Source: PLGF01 sp052139695
Lineage (GTDB): Bacteria > Verrucomicrobiota > Verrucomicrobiia > Limisphaerales > Palsa-1400
Direction of reading: 5' to 3'
NCBI GenBank assembly: GCA_052139695.1
Contig: JBKQWF010000135.1
Coordinates: 3,672-67,671, forward strand
DNA length: 64,000 nt
A program made the translations under genes and the position numbers. Below are positions 35,932 through 44,502 of this stretch, one piece after another. Position 1 is the first letter of the stretch, and every line of letters starts with the position of its first letter. The notes below the pieces were generated by a model. That model had not been told where the DNA came from. It saw only the letters and a list, made by a program, of their open reading frames with translations, and did no database searches.

Positions 35932-37002
35932 ATGCGCTATCGCACATTGCTTCTGGTTGCTTTTGCCGCCGCCCATTCGCTCTTGAGTCAAGCCGCTCCC
36001 AAACCGCTGGTAGGTGTCTATTACTTCGATGGGTGGGCGGATCGCACGGCGGCCAACTTCCACATTAAGACAATGCCGGCCGATTATCCGCGGCGCGAGC
36101 CCTTGAGCGGTTGGTACGACGACACCGCGGAAGCCGTGCGTCGGCAGGTGGCGGACGCCCGGTCCGCCGGGATTGATTTCTTCCTGTTCGATTGGTACGA
36201 CACCGAAAGGGTTGCAGGGGACGTAACTGACAAAACTCTGAACACGGCCCTGGCGTTGTTTAAAGCAGATCAGGCAACGGGCGGGTTGAATTACGCCCTG
36301 CTCTACGTGAATGACGGCCCATTCGGCGTTCCGCGAACTAACTGGGACGCCGCGTGCCAGAAATGGGTCAAGGAATTCCTGACCGACCCCAATTACCAAC
36401 GAATTGACAACCGGCCGCTCTTCGTTGTTTACAACCCGCGGGAGATGGAACGTCTCTGGGGCGGGCCGCAGTCCGTCGCCGGCGCGCTGGCCCATTTGCG
36501 TCAGACCGCCAGGAACGCCGGGTTACCGGGCCTTTACTTGATGACTTGCGCCTTGCCGGGTCCCACGAACGGTTGGAATGACTTGGGCAGCCTCGCCCAG
36601 GAAGGCTATGACGCGTTCACAGGCTACAACTACATCGGCCTCGCCGGAACCCAGAAGGGATCAAACTCGTACGAGAAGCTTGTCAAAGGCAGTGTGCAAA
36701 TATGGGACGCCTTTGCCGCCGATGGCCGTCGTCCCTACGTGCCGGTCGTCACCTCGGGCTGGGACTCGCGGCCCTGGGCCGAGACGGACTTCTGGTATGA
36801 GCGCACTCCGGCGGAGTTCGAGGACTTTGTCAATTTGGCCATTAAATGGTGCGGAGATCACCCGAAGATGCGCGTCACGAAAGAACGTCCGTTCATTCTC
36901 ATAGAAGCATGGAATGAGCTGGGTGAAGGCAGCTACATCATGCCGACCAAAGGAGATGACGGCGCTTACCTGAAGGCCTTGAGTCACGCGCTGCAACACT
37001 GA
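35932..37002 (+). CDS. Glycoside hydrolase family 99-like (WbsX-type) secreted protein
   Basis: 356 residues with a signal peptide (LLLVAFAAAHSLLSQA). The body follows the WbsX / GH99-like fold: VGVYYFDGWADR start, DARSAGIDFFLFDWYD, LLYVNDGPFG, RPLFVVYNPREM, GYDAFTGYNYIG, VTSGWDSRPW and the ending FILIEAWNELGEGSYI, whose acidic residues lie where the catalytic Glu is expected. GH99-like enzymes act on alpha-mannan or related O-antigen-type chains; the substrate here is unknown. It converges with the proA-linked gene on the other strand. Confidence 0.85.
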   Translation: MRYRTLLLVAFAAAHSLLSQAAPKPLVGVYYFDGWADRTAANFHIKTMPADYPRREPLSGWYDDTAEAVRRQVADARSAGIDFFLFDWYDTERVAGDVTDKTLNTALALFKADQATGGLNYALLYVNDGPFGVPRTNWDAACQKWVKEFLTDPNYQRIDNRPLFVVYNPREMERLWGGPQSVAGALAHLRQTARNAGLPGLYLMTCALPGPTNGWNDLGSLAQEGYDAFTGYNYIGLAGTQKGSNSYEKLVKGSVQIWDAFAADGRRPYVPVVTSGWDSRPWAETDFWYERTPAEFEDFVNLAIKWCGDHPKMRVTKERPFILIEAWNELGEGSYIMPTKGDDGAYLKALSHALQH

Positions 37003-37030
37003 TCTTATTTCTCTTGGCGCCGCCGTCTCC

Positions 37031-38398
37031 TCAGACCGAGCAAGGCGCGAGGATGGCCGTGCTCATGCCGTGGATGATTTTCTTGTCCGCCGGGCAGATG
37101 GTGGCCAGGATGCCGCCGAGGCTGGCCCGCGCGGCGTCGCCGGCGCCGGAGACAAAGTAATAGGGACAGAGCCGGACCCGGCCGGGCATTGGCACCACTT
37201 GCTCTTTCTCGAAATCGAACCACTGGGCCTGTTCGAGCGACGGTTTGTGGTAGCGTTGCAGGACGCAGGGCGATTGCGGAAAGGAACGGATGGCGTCCTC
37301 CACCGCGACCGACCAATCGGCCGTCGAAAGATCGCTCCCCAGGAAGACGCCGCGCGCTCCCCAGGCCTTATCGGAAAAGCCCGACACCTTCAGAATCAAG
37401 TCGCGTTCGCGCTGGGAGAGGTCCTTGAGTTGGCGCCAATCTGTCAAGTTTAATTCGGGGATGGCGGAGTGCGGCGGAAGGGGCGCGGGGTCCACGATCC
37501 AGGTGTACGGGACCAGGCGGCGCAAGCGCTCAAAGAAGCCTTCGCCCAGTTCCTGCCGCCAAAAAGCGCGCAGGTGGCGGTTCCACAGCAGGCCAAAAAG
37601 CATTTTCTCCTCAAAAATCGGCTTGGGCGGAGCTGTCAATTCCATTTCCTTCGCGCGGGCCATTTCCAGGATGGCGGGAGCGCTGGGAACGTTGGGCAAA
37701 TCGAACAGTTCAAAAAACCGATAAACCCCCTCCCCGCGCTGGAAGCCGGCAAATTGGCTGTCCCGCACTTGGAATCTTTCCCCAAGCTGGCCGGCCAGCC
37801 AGTCCATTTCCGGACGGTAAGTCTGCGCCTCGTCGGATATGACAATGTTGACCGTGGGCGCGCCATTAAACATGCCCGCAAAGCCCCGCAACATCCCATC
37901 GGCGCCGCCAATGACCGGCGCGGCCTCTTGCGGCAAGGCGGCGTAGGTCTGGTTCAGCCAGGCGGTCAGGCCGATGCCGCCCGGCACGCTGTCCAGTTCC
38001 GTGATGCGCGGGCCTTCAGCAGTCAATAGAATATCCGGGCGAAGGACCCTCGGCAGATCGCTCCGGAACGCGGCATCCCGTTGCGTTTCAAGCAACGCGG
38101 CCGGCTTGCCCAGGTCCAGCCATTGCGCGACCCACGGCGGCTGTTTTCCGGCCACGCTCTGGCGATAAAGCAGGTTGACGGCCCGATTGAATTGCAGGAG
38201 CACACGGCCCAAACCTTCCAATTCCTTGGCCAATTCGGCGCTCAGCCGGAAGGGCGTCGGAGAGACCCTCCATTCCTGCCCGCGAAACAATCCTTCTTGC
38301 GGCAGGCGGGAGCGAACAAAACGGGCCTGGGAAGCGGCCGTTTCCGGGGAGGCGGATGAGTCAATCATAGTAATTTGCGCCAGAGCAGTGCGGATCAA
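37031..38398 (-). CDS. Uncharacterised ATP-grasp-like protein coupled to proA
   Basis: 455 residues. Motifs seen are RPDILLTAEGPRITELDSV, PGGIGLTAWLNQTY, NIVISDEAQTYRPEMDW and, near the end, CPYYFVSGAGDAARASLGG. The DSVPGGIG stretch and YYFVSG...ASLGGI order look like the circularly permuted ATP-grasp class, but I cannot be sure of this. The TTG at 38398 is preceded by GAGG with 7-nt spacing and lies 3 bp past the proA stop; an internal ATG at 38368 has no visible ribosome-binding site. The gene is therefore probably coupled to proA. A peptide-ligase activity would suit the fold but is inference. Confidence 0.6.
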   Translation of the reverse strand: MIRTALAQITMIDSSASPETAASQARFVRSRLPQEGLFRGQEWRVSPTPFRLSAELAKELEGLGRVLLQFNRAVNLLYRQSVAGKQPPWVAQWLDLGKPAALLETQRDAAFRSDLPRVLRPDILLTAEGPRITELDSVPGGIGLTAWLNQTYAALPQEAAPVIGGADGMLRGFAGMFNGAPTVNIVISDEAQTYRPEMDWLAGQLGERFQVRDSQFAGFQRGEGVYRFFELFDLPNVPSAPAILEMARAKEMELTAPPKPIFEEKMLFGLLWNRHLRAFWRQELGEGFFERLRRLVPYTWIVDPAPLPPHSAIPELNLTDWRQLKDLSQRERDLILKVSGFSDKAWGARGVFLGSDLSTADWSVAVEDAIRSFPQSPCVLQRYHKPSLEQAQWFDFEKEQVVPMPGRVRLCPYYFVSGAGDAARASLGGILATICPADKKIIHGMSTAILAPCSV

Positions 38399-38401
38399 TC
38401 C

Positions 38402-39685
38402 TCAGCCTCGCAATTGCCCGTTGCCGAAGCCGAGCCATTTATAGGACGTCAGTTCTTCCAGGCCCATTGGGCCGCGCGCCCCAATTTTGTCCGTGCTGAT
38501 GCCGATTTCCGCGCCCATGCCAAACTCCCCGCCATCGGTAAACCGCGTGGAGGCGTTCCAGTAAACCGCCGCGGAATCCACTCCGGCCAAAAACTCCCGG
38601 GCGCGCGCCTCGTTGCGCGTGACAATGCTGTCCGAATGCGCCGAGCCATAATGGTTGATGTGGGCTATCGCCTGCCCCACGCCATCGACCACCCGGACAT
38701 TTAAAATGTAATCGTTGTACTCTGTGAAATAGTCCTGCTCCGAGGCAGGTTTGAGCAGGCTGGCGGTGGGAATGCTTGCTTCCAGGATTCCGCGCGAAGC
38801 CTCATCCGCGCGCAGTTCCACTTTTTTTGTTTGAAGGCGGCGGGCCATCGCCGGCAGAAACGAGGGTGCCACGGCCCGGTCCACCAGCAATGTTTCCATG
38901 GCGTTGCAGACCGCGGGACGCTGGCATTTGGCGTTGAACGCGATTTCCTCGGCCATTTTCAAGTCGGCATCGGCATCGACATAGACGTGGCAGACGCCCT
39001 TGTAATGCTTGATCACCGGAACCTTGGAAACTTCGGCCACGGCGCGGATCAAGCCCTCGCCGCCGCGCGGCATGCACAAGTCCACAAATTGGGTCAAAGA
39101 GAGCAGCTCCCGCACCGCCTCTCGGTCGGTGGTGGGGACAACCTGGATAGCCCCGGCCGGAAACGCCGCCAGATGTTTGGCGCCGGCGGCCAGCATCAAT
39201 AGCGCGATGGCCTGGTTGGATCGCAGCGCTTCCCTGCCGCCGCGCAAAATGCAGGCGTTGCCGGATTTGAAACACAAGCTGGCGGCGTCCGCCGTGACAT
39301 TGGGGCGCGATTCATAAATGATCACCACCACGCCAATCGGCGTTGAGATTTTTTGCAAGCGCAAGCCATTGGGCCGGGTGCGATCCTCGAGGATTCTCCC
39401 GACAGGATCGGGCAAGGACGCGACTTCGCGCAAGCCATGCGCCATGGCGGCGATGCGTTTTTCATCCAACTGCAGGCGGTCGAGCATCGCGCGGGAAAGC
39501 CCGCCCGCGGTCGCGGCCTCCATGTCGATTTCATTGGCCTCCTGGATTTGCCCGGCGCCCGCGACGATGGCCTCGGCCATAGCCAAAAGGCAACCGTTCT
39601 TCTGGCCTGCGGTCAATTGGGCCAACTGGCGCGACGCGTCCTTGGCCGCGCGGCCCAGGCGAGTCATCTGTTCAGTCAAAGTCAC
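38402..39685 (-). CDS. proA: Gamma-glutamyl phosphate reductase
   Basis: 427 residues from GTG 39685 (VTLTEQMTRLGRAAKDASR); a longer frame runs upstream but has no family similarity, and ATG 39667 is the alternative. ProA reduces gamma-glutamyl phosphate with NADPH in proline synthesis. Recognised motifs are GVVVIIYESRPNVTADAASL, GNACILRGGREALRSN, CQRPAVCNAMETLLV (with the catalytic Cys in the KCQRPAVCN region) and FTDGGEFGMGAEIGIST close to the C-terminus. Length matches the usual 415-420. No proB lies next to it. Confidence 0.95.
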   Translation of the reverse strand: MTLTEQMTRLGRAAKDASRQLAQLTAGQKNGCLLAMAEAIVAGAGQIQEANEIDMEAATAGGLSRAMLDRLQLDEKRIAAMAHGLREVASLPDPVGRILEDRTRPNGLRLQKISTPIGVVVIIYESRPNVTADAASLCFKSGNACILRGGREALRSNQAIALLMLAAGAKHLAAFPAGAIQVVPTTDREAVRELLSLTQFVDLCMPRGGEGLIRAVAEVSKVPVIKHYKGVCHVYVDADADLKMAEEIAFNAKCQRPAVCNAMETLLVDRAVAPSFLPAMARRLQTKKVELRADEASRGILEASIPTASLLKPASEQDYFTEYNDYILNVRVVDGVGQAIAHINHYGSAHSDSIVTRNEARAREFLAGVDSAAVYWNASTRFTDGGEFGMGAEIGISTDKIGARGPMGLEELTSYKWLGFGNGQLRG

Positions 39686-39805
39686 GGCAATAAACCTAAA
39701 GCAAAAAGGGCACTTATGCCAGACTTCATCTTGCGGCAAGGTTGCGTGTTCCAAACGACGGCAATTCGCCGTTGACAGGGACATCGGTTGCGGCCATTTT
39801 TCGGT

Positions 39806-40027
39806 ATGGATGCGGTCGTCAACTCGCTTGATGCGTTTTCGCAAGACCCGGAAGTGATGAGCGGCGCGTTGGTCTTTCGTGGAACACGCATCCCGGCACA
39901 GACATTTTTTGACCACTTGGATCACGGCGGCACCGTCGATCAATTCCTCGAATGGTACGACGGCGTCACTCGCGAGCAATTGAACGCCGCTCTTCAAATG
40001 CGATCCGTAAAAGCGTCGGATAATTGA
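39806..40027 (+). CDS. DUF433 domain protein (antitoxin-like)
   Basis: 73 residues from ATG 39806 (MDAVVNSLDA; an earlier in-frame ATG at 39788 adds 6 residues). DUF433 features: DPEVMSGALVFRGTRIPAQTFFDHL, followed by LEWYDGVTREQLNAAL, a wHTH-like DNA-binding fold. DUF433 proteins are the antitoxin partners of DUF5615 PIN-like proteins. Its stop overlaps the start of the next gene by 4 bp (TTGA), indicating coupled translation. Confidence 0.8.
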   Translation: MDAVVNSLDAFSQDPEVMSGALVFRGTRIPAQTFFDHLDHGGTVDQFLEWYDGVTREQLNAALQMRSVKASDN

Positions 40028-40374
40028 GAATCCTTTTTGATCAAGGTGTCCCAAGGCCGCTGCAAGCGCACCTCTCCCTTCATCTTGTCAGCCTTGCTTA
40101 TCATTTAGGGTGGGCGAGGAAGAAAAACGGAGAACTGCTATCATTAACCGAAAGCGCGGGATTTGAAATGCTCGTCACCACCGATCAGCGATTACGATTT
40201 CAACAGAACATGGCTTCGCGACGCCTTGCCGTTTTCGTGCTCGGCCGAGGAAACTGGCCTGAGTTGGTGCCTTACGTTTCGGAGATCGTTTCGGGCGTCA
40301 ACTCTGTCAAAGGTCCAGGCGTGTATTTTTTCCCGATCCCGCCGTCCTCGCAAAACCATTGCACTTCGGGGTAG
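40024..40374 (+). CDS. DUF5615 PIN-like toxin candidate
   Basis: 116 residues from a TTG overlapping the upstream stop. It opens with MRILFDQGVPRPLQAHL, the DUF5615 signature with an Asp in the first strand, followed by GWARKKNGELLSLTESAG and MLVTTDQRLRFQQNMA with the second acidic site, a PIN-like nuclease fold. With the DUF433 gene it forms a type II toxin-antitoxin-like pair. Activity is not shown; the first Asp and the TTDQ Asp suggest an intact active site. Confidence 0.78.
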   Translation: MRILFDQGVPRPLQAHLSLHLVSLAYHLGWARKKNGELLSLTESAGFEMLVTTDQRLRFQQNMASRRLAVFVLGRGNWPELVPYVSEIVSGVNSVKGPGVYFFPIPPSSQNHCTSG

Positions 40375-40555
40375 TGCCTTTTATTCGAAATAAATTCACT
40401 TTTTGGGCGGTTGGTGTGGCAATTCTTGCCAGTGTCCGAATTTGAAACTCACCGTTCATTATCCGGCCCGCCAAATTGCGAATGTGAAGGCAATTTCCGC
40501 CAAACTTAGGACGCACGGAATGATCAGCTACAATTCACGGCCCTCGGCTCCAACC

Positions 40556-41293
40556 TTATCCCGTGCGTTTTGGCCGCGGGGAGCGGCGCAGGCCGTTTTG
40601 CAGCAAGAGCCGCCAGACCATGGCCAGCGCTTCCCAGACAATTTTTCGCGACATCTTGGAGTGCCCTTGAAAGCGCTCGCTAAAGATGATCGGGATTTCC
40701 ACGATGCGCATTCCCTTCCGCCAAAGCTTGTGGGTCATCTCGATTTGAAAGCTATAGCCATTGGAACGGACGGCATCGAGGTCGATGGATTGGAGGGCAT
40801 AACGGCGGAAGCATTTAAATCCACCCGTGGGATCGGTAAAGGGCATGCCGGTAATGATGCTCACGTAGCGGGCGGCAGCGGTGCTCAACAGGAGCCGCCG
40901 CATTGGCCAGTTGATCACGCGGATGCCATTGCAATAGCGGGAACCGAGCACCAGGTCGGCATTTTGGGCGGCCTCCAAAAATCGCGGGATGTCGTAGGGG
41001 TTATGGGAAAAATCGCCGTCCATCTCCATGATCAATTCAAACTCGCGCTGCAAAGCCCAGGCGAAGCCGGCGCAGTAAGCCCGGCCCAAGCCGTTCTTCT
41101 CCGCCCGATGAAGGACGTGAACGGAAGGGGATTGGGCCGCCAATTGCTCCGCGACCTGGCCAGTCCCATCGGGAGAATTGTCATCGACCACCAGCAAATC
41201 CACCGGGACGGGCAGCCGGGCGAGGCGCTCGGCCATGGCGGGAAGATTTTCCCGCTCATTGTACGTCGGAACAATAACCAGGGTCTTACTCAT
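40556..41293 (-). CDS. Polyprenol monophosphomannose synthase-like GT2
   Basis: 245 residues of a compact GT2 enzyme without membrane helices. The nucleotide-binding motif VVDDNSPDGTG (35-45) and the metal-binding MEMDGDFSHNP (about 88) are both intact, as are FTDPTGGFKCFRR and the final EIPIIFSERFQGHSKMS. This is the Dpm1-type that loads mannose or glucose on polyprenyl phosphate, feeding GT-C transferases that build extracytoplasmic glycans. A GT-C-like protein and GT2 gene occur at 59.9-62.4 kb, which may use such donors. Confidence 0.88.
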   Translation of the reverse strand: MSKTLVIVPTYNERENLPAMAERLARLPVPVDLLVVDDNSPDGTGQVAEQLAAQSPSVHVLHRAEKNGLGRAYCAGFAWALQREFELIMEMDGDFSHNPYDIPRFLEAAQNADLVLGSRYCNGIRVINWPMRRLLLSTAAARYVSIITGMPFTDPTGGFKCFRRYALQSIDLDAVRSNGYSFQIEMTHKLWRKGMRIVEIPIIFSERFQGHSKMSRKIVWEALAMVWRLLLQNGLRRSPRPKRTG

Positions 41294-41437
41294 CGGGCCT
41301 TGGAGCGAACATCAGAACATTGGATTCCCAATGACAAATACTCAATGGCAAATTTTCAATTTCCGGCGGCGGATCACACCTAATGGGTTGTCAGAATTGA
41401 AAACTGGTCATCGAGAATTGGTCACTAAAGACCGCCC

Positions 41438-42025
41438 TCAATGATGAGTCCCATCCGTGAGATTCGTGTTCTCGGTGAAGGTCAGCGAAGCGGAATTGAG
41501 ACAATAACGCAGCCCGGTCGGTTTCGGCCCATCCTCAAAAACGTGGCCGAGATGCCCATCGCAACGCGCGCAGAGGATTTCGACGCGCTCCCCCCAACTG
41601 TGGTCCGCTCTGGTAATCACGTTTTCCGCCGCCACCGGCTGGAAAAAGCTGGGCCAGCCGGTGCCGGAATTAAATTTGGCCGCCGAGGTAAACAAAGGCA
41701 GGCCACAACAAACGCAATAGTAAATGCCTGGTTTGTGCTGATCGTAAAAGGCGCCGCAAAACGCCGGCTCGGTTCCTTTGCCCCGGGCGATCCGGTACTG
41801 GTCAGCGGTCAATTGATGGCCCCATTCGGCATCCGTCTTAACCACTTTGGCAGTTTCGACCAGTGGGCCGGGAAGCCCTTTATCATCCAAAAAGCGTACA
41901 TGCACCATAGTGACTGGATTGGTGGAGCCCGAGTTAGGCGGTGGCGCCGCGGCGATCTGCTGGCCGCCGCAACCGGAGACGGTTGCCGCCAGCGCTGCCA
42001 ACATGGTGAGTTTCCAACCGATCAT
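41438..42025 (-). CDS. msrB: Lipoprotein-type peptide-methionine (R)-S-oxide reductase
   Basis: 195 residues from ATG 42025 (a GTG at 42031 is also in frame). A lipoprotein signal ends in AALAATVSGC. The MsrB domain has CVCC and CARC zinc-binding pairs, FNSGTGWPSFF, and HLGHVF; the resolving/catalytic Cys is in GLRYCLNSASL. It reduces the R form of oxidised methionine, here outside the inner membrane, as part of oxidative-damage repair. The stop lies near an intergenic gap leading to the GT2 gene. Confidence 0.92.
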   Translation of the reverse strand: MIGWKLTMLAALAATVSGCGGQQIAAAPPPNSGSTNPVTMVHVRFLDDKGLPGPLVETAKVVKTDAEWGHQLTADQYRIARGKGTEPAFCGAFYDQHKPGIYYCVCCGLPLFTSAAKFNSGTGWPSFFQPVAAENVITRADHSWGERVEILCARCDGHLGHVFEDGPKPTGLRYCLNSASLTFTENTNLTDGTHH

Positions 42026-42099
42026 GACCACAAAATAACCCGCGCCGGTTACGTTTACAAGACCCGCGAATGAGAAATAGACCCAACGTTAAATATGCG

Positions 42100-42175
42100 A
42101 AATTTGGGCGTTGCGGCAGCAACGCCCAACCCACGGTGGGTGGGGCGGCGCTGCGGCGCCGCTCAAATATGAGCC
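42100..42175. repeat. Palindromic repeat, rearranged copy g
   Basis: Contains GAAATTTGGGCG, the hairpin GGGCGTTGCGGCAGCAACGCCC, and GGCGGCGCTGCGGCGCCGC. The same hairpin at 33036-33186 has GA..TC where this has TT..AA, so the stem is conserved by paired changes. It lies in the 278-bp gap before glgP. Confidence 0.5.
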
Positions 42176-42303
42176 CTTTCGCACCTTCCAGAAAGCGAGA
42201 CCCCATGAGCAAAAGAGCGCACTTCCGGTCAAAATTTGGTTGCGCAGAACAGAAGGTCGTGGCTCTTTTGGCGCATGGTTTGTGTCTGTTTGAATCTGAA
42301 TAT

Positions 42304-44493
42304 ATGAGCAACGCCGCGCTGTCCCCAGAGGAACTCACCAAAATTATCGCTGACCTCAACCATTTGGCCCACAATCTTTGGTGGACTTGGAACCAGGGAG
42401 CACAGGAAATCTTTCAGGAACTCTCCCCGCGTTGCTGGCAAAACCTCTACCACAACGCGGTGGCCGTGCTCCGCGACGTCTCGGATTATGAGTTGCGCGT
42501 GCGCCTTCAGGACACCGAATTTGCCGAGCGCGTCCGCCAGGTTTTGCAGGATTTTGAAGCCTACATGACGGACAAGGACACCTGGGGCCGCCAAAACGCG
42601 CCTGCCCTGACCCAGCACCCGGTGGCTTATTTTTCCGCTGAATTCGGTTTCCACGAGACGCTTCCGATTGCCGCCGGCGGACTCGGCATCCTGGCCGGGG
42701 ACCACGCCAAATCCGCCAGCGACCTGGATATCGGCTTTATCGGCATCAGCCTATTTTATCGGGAAGGCTATTTTCAACAGCAAATCAACCAGGACAACTG
42801 GCAGACGGAATACTACACGTTGCTCAACCCGGAGAATTTGCCGCTGGAACCGGTGCTCGACGCCCGGGGCGAACCGCTGGTCTGCGCGGTGGAAATCGAG
42901 TTAACGGATGTTTTTTTCCAGGTTTGGCGCGTCAACGTCGGTCGGGCCACCGTCTATCTTCTGGACGCCAACAGGCCGGAAAACCCGCAGCATCTTTGCG
43001 ATCTGACCCGGCGCGTCTATGGCGGCGACAACACCATGCGCATCATGCAAGAGGTGCTCCTGGGCGTGGGCGGCGTGCGTTTGTTGCGGACTTTGGGAGT
43101 CCAGCCATCGGTCTTTCACATGAACGAAGGGCACGCGGCATTTTTGACGCTGGAGTTGGTGCGGGAGAAACTCGCGGGCGGGCTTTCCCTGGCCGACGCC
43201 ATGGCCAAGACGCGCGAGCAATGCATTTTCACCACTCATACCCCGGTCGAGGCCGGGCACGATCGATTTAACCGCGACCTCATGGGTTACGTCATGCGCA
43301 AGCTGCTGGGCGAATTGAAAATATCCCTGGAAATCCTCATGGGCCTGGGCCGGATTAACCCTCGTGATGAAGAGGAGTCTTTTTGCATGACGGTGCTGGC
43401 CCTCAAACTCTCCCGCGCCGCCAACGGCGTGAGCGAGCTGCACGGGCGGGTCAGCCGGCAAATGTGGAAGACGCTCTGGCCGGACCGGCCGGTGGAGGAG
43501 GTCCCCATCGGCCACATCACAAACGGCATTCACCTGATTGGCTGGATGAAAGGGCCGGTGCGCAAATTCTGGCAGCATAAGCTTTGCGGGCCCGGACCGC
43601 GGGAATCGGCTTCCGGGGAGACGGGAGTGGCTTGGAAGCAAAAACGCGGGGTCTCACTGGAGAAAGAAGTCAATTCGCCCGAGTTCTGGCAAAAACTGGA
43701 GGACCCGTCGTTCCTTTCCGACGAGGAGCTGTGGGCGCTGCGCTACAAGCTGCGGCGCGAGCTGATCGAATTCGCGCGGCGCCGCCTGGGCCAGCGCGTC
43801 TCGCAATCGGATTTCATCGCGTTTGACCAGGTGCTGCAGCCCGACGCGCTGACCATCGGCTTTGCCCGGCGGTTCGCCACTTACAAGCGCGCACCGCTCA
43901 TTTTCGATCAATTTGACAACATTGTAAAATTGATCCATGACCGCCGCCGCCCGGTGCAGTTCATCTTTGCGGGCAAGGCCCATCCGCGCGATGAAGACGG
44001 CAAACGCTACATCCAGCGGATCATTCATTTCAGCAAGTACAGTGAACTCAAAGGCAGCGTGGTTTTCATCGAAAACTATGACGTTCATGTGGCCCGGCAA
44101 ATGGTGTCCGGCTGCGACATTTGGCTGAACAACCCCCGCCGCCCGTTGGAAGCCTCCGGCACCAGCGGACAGAAAGCGGGATGTCATGGCTGCCTGAACC
44201 TGAGCATTATGGACGGCTGGTGGCGCGAGGGTTATGACGGCACCAACGGCTTCGCCATTGGCGGAGACAGCCACCCCTCATCCATCGAAGAACAGGACAA
44301 GCAGGACAGCGCCAACCTTTACCAGGTGCTGACCGAGCAGGTCATTCCGGCCTTTTACAATCGCGACGACCGCGGCATCCCGCGCCAATGGCTGCACGTC
44401 ATCCGCCGCGCCATGGTCACCCTCGTGCCTAAATACAACACCTGGCGGATGGTCCAGGAATACACGCAAAAATATTATTTGCCAAAACGCTGA
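42304..44493 (+). CDS. glgP: Alpha-glucan phosphorylase, short form
   Basis: 729 residues from ATG 42304 (MSNAALSPEELTKIIADLNH); an in-frame start 78 codons earlier covers a palindromic repeat and is rejected. It removes glucose-1-phosphate from the ends of glycogen or alpha-glucans. Motifs: AYFSAEFGFHETLPIAAGGLGILAGDH, FHMNEGHAAF, TTHTPVEAGHDRF and GTSGQKAGCHGCLNLSIMDGWW with the PLP-binding Lys near residue 624. The C-terminal part ends the catalytic domain as in the Thermotoga-type short enzymes. GatB follows 9 bp after the stop. Confidence 0.93.
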   Translation: MSNAALSPEELTKIIADLNHLAHNLWWTWNQGAQEIFQELSPRCWQNLYHNAVAVLRDVSDYELRVRLQDTEFAERVRQVLQDFEAYMTDKDTWGRQNAPALTQHPVAYFSAEFGFHETLPIAAGGLGILAGDHAKSASDLDIGFIGISLFYREGYFQQQINQDNWQTEYYTLLNPENLPLEPVLDARGEPLVCAVEIELTDVFFQVWRVNVGRATVYLLDANRPENPQHLCDLTRRVYGGDNTMRIMQEVLLGVGGVRLLRTLGVQPSVFHMNEGHAAFLTLELVREKLAGGLSLADAMAKTREQCIFTTHTPVEAGHDRFNRDLMGYVMRKLLGELKISLEILMGLGRINPRDEEESFCMTVLALKLSRAANGVSELHGRVSRQMWKTLWPDRPVEEVPIGHITNGIHLIGWMKGPVRKFWQHKLCGPGPRESASGETGVAWKQKRGVSLEKEVNSPEFWQKLEDPSFLSDEELWALRYKLRRELIEFARRRLGQRVSQSDFIAFDQVLQPDALTIGFARRFATYKRAPLIFDQFDNIVKLIHDRRRPVQFIFAGKAHPRDEDGKRYIQRIIHFSKYSELKGSVVFIENYDVHVARQMVSGCDIWLNNPRRPLEASGTSGQKAGCHGCLNLSIMDGWWREGYDGTNGFAIGGDSHPSSIEEQDKQDSANLYQVLTEQVIPAFYNRDDRGIPRQWLHVIRRAMVTLVPKYNTWRMVQEYTQKYYLPKR

Positions 44494-44502
44494 CCTGCCG
44501 CC

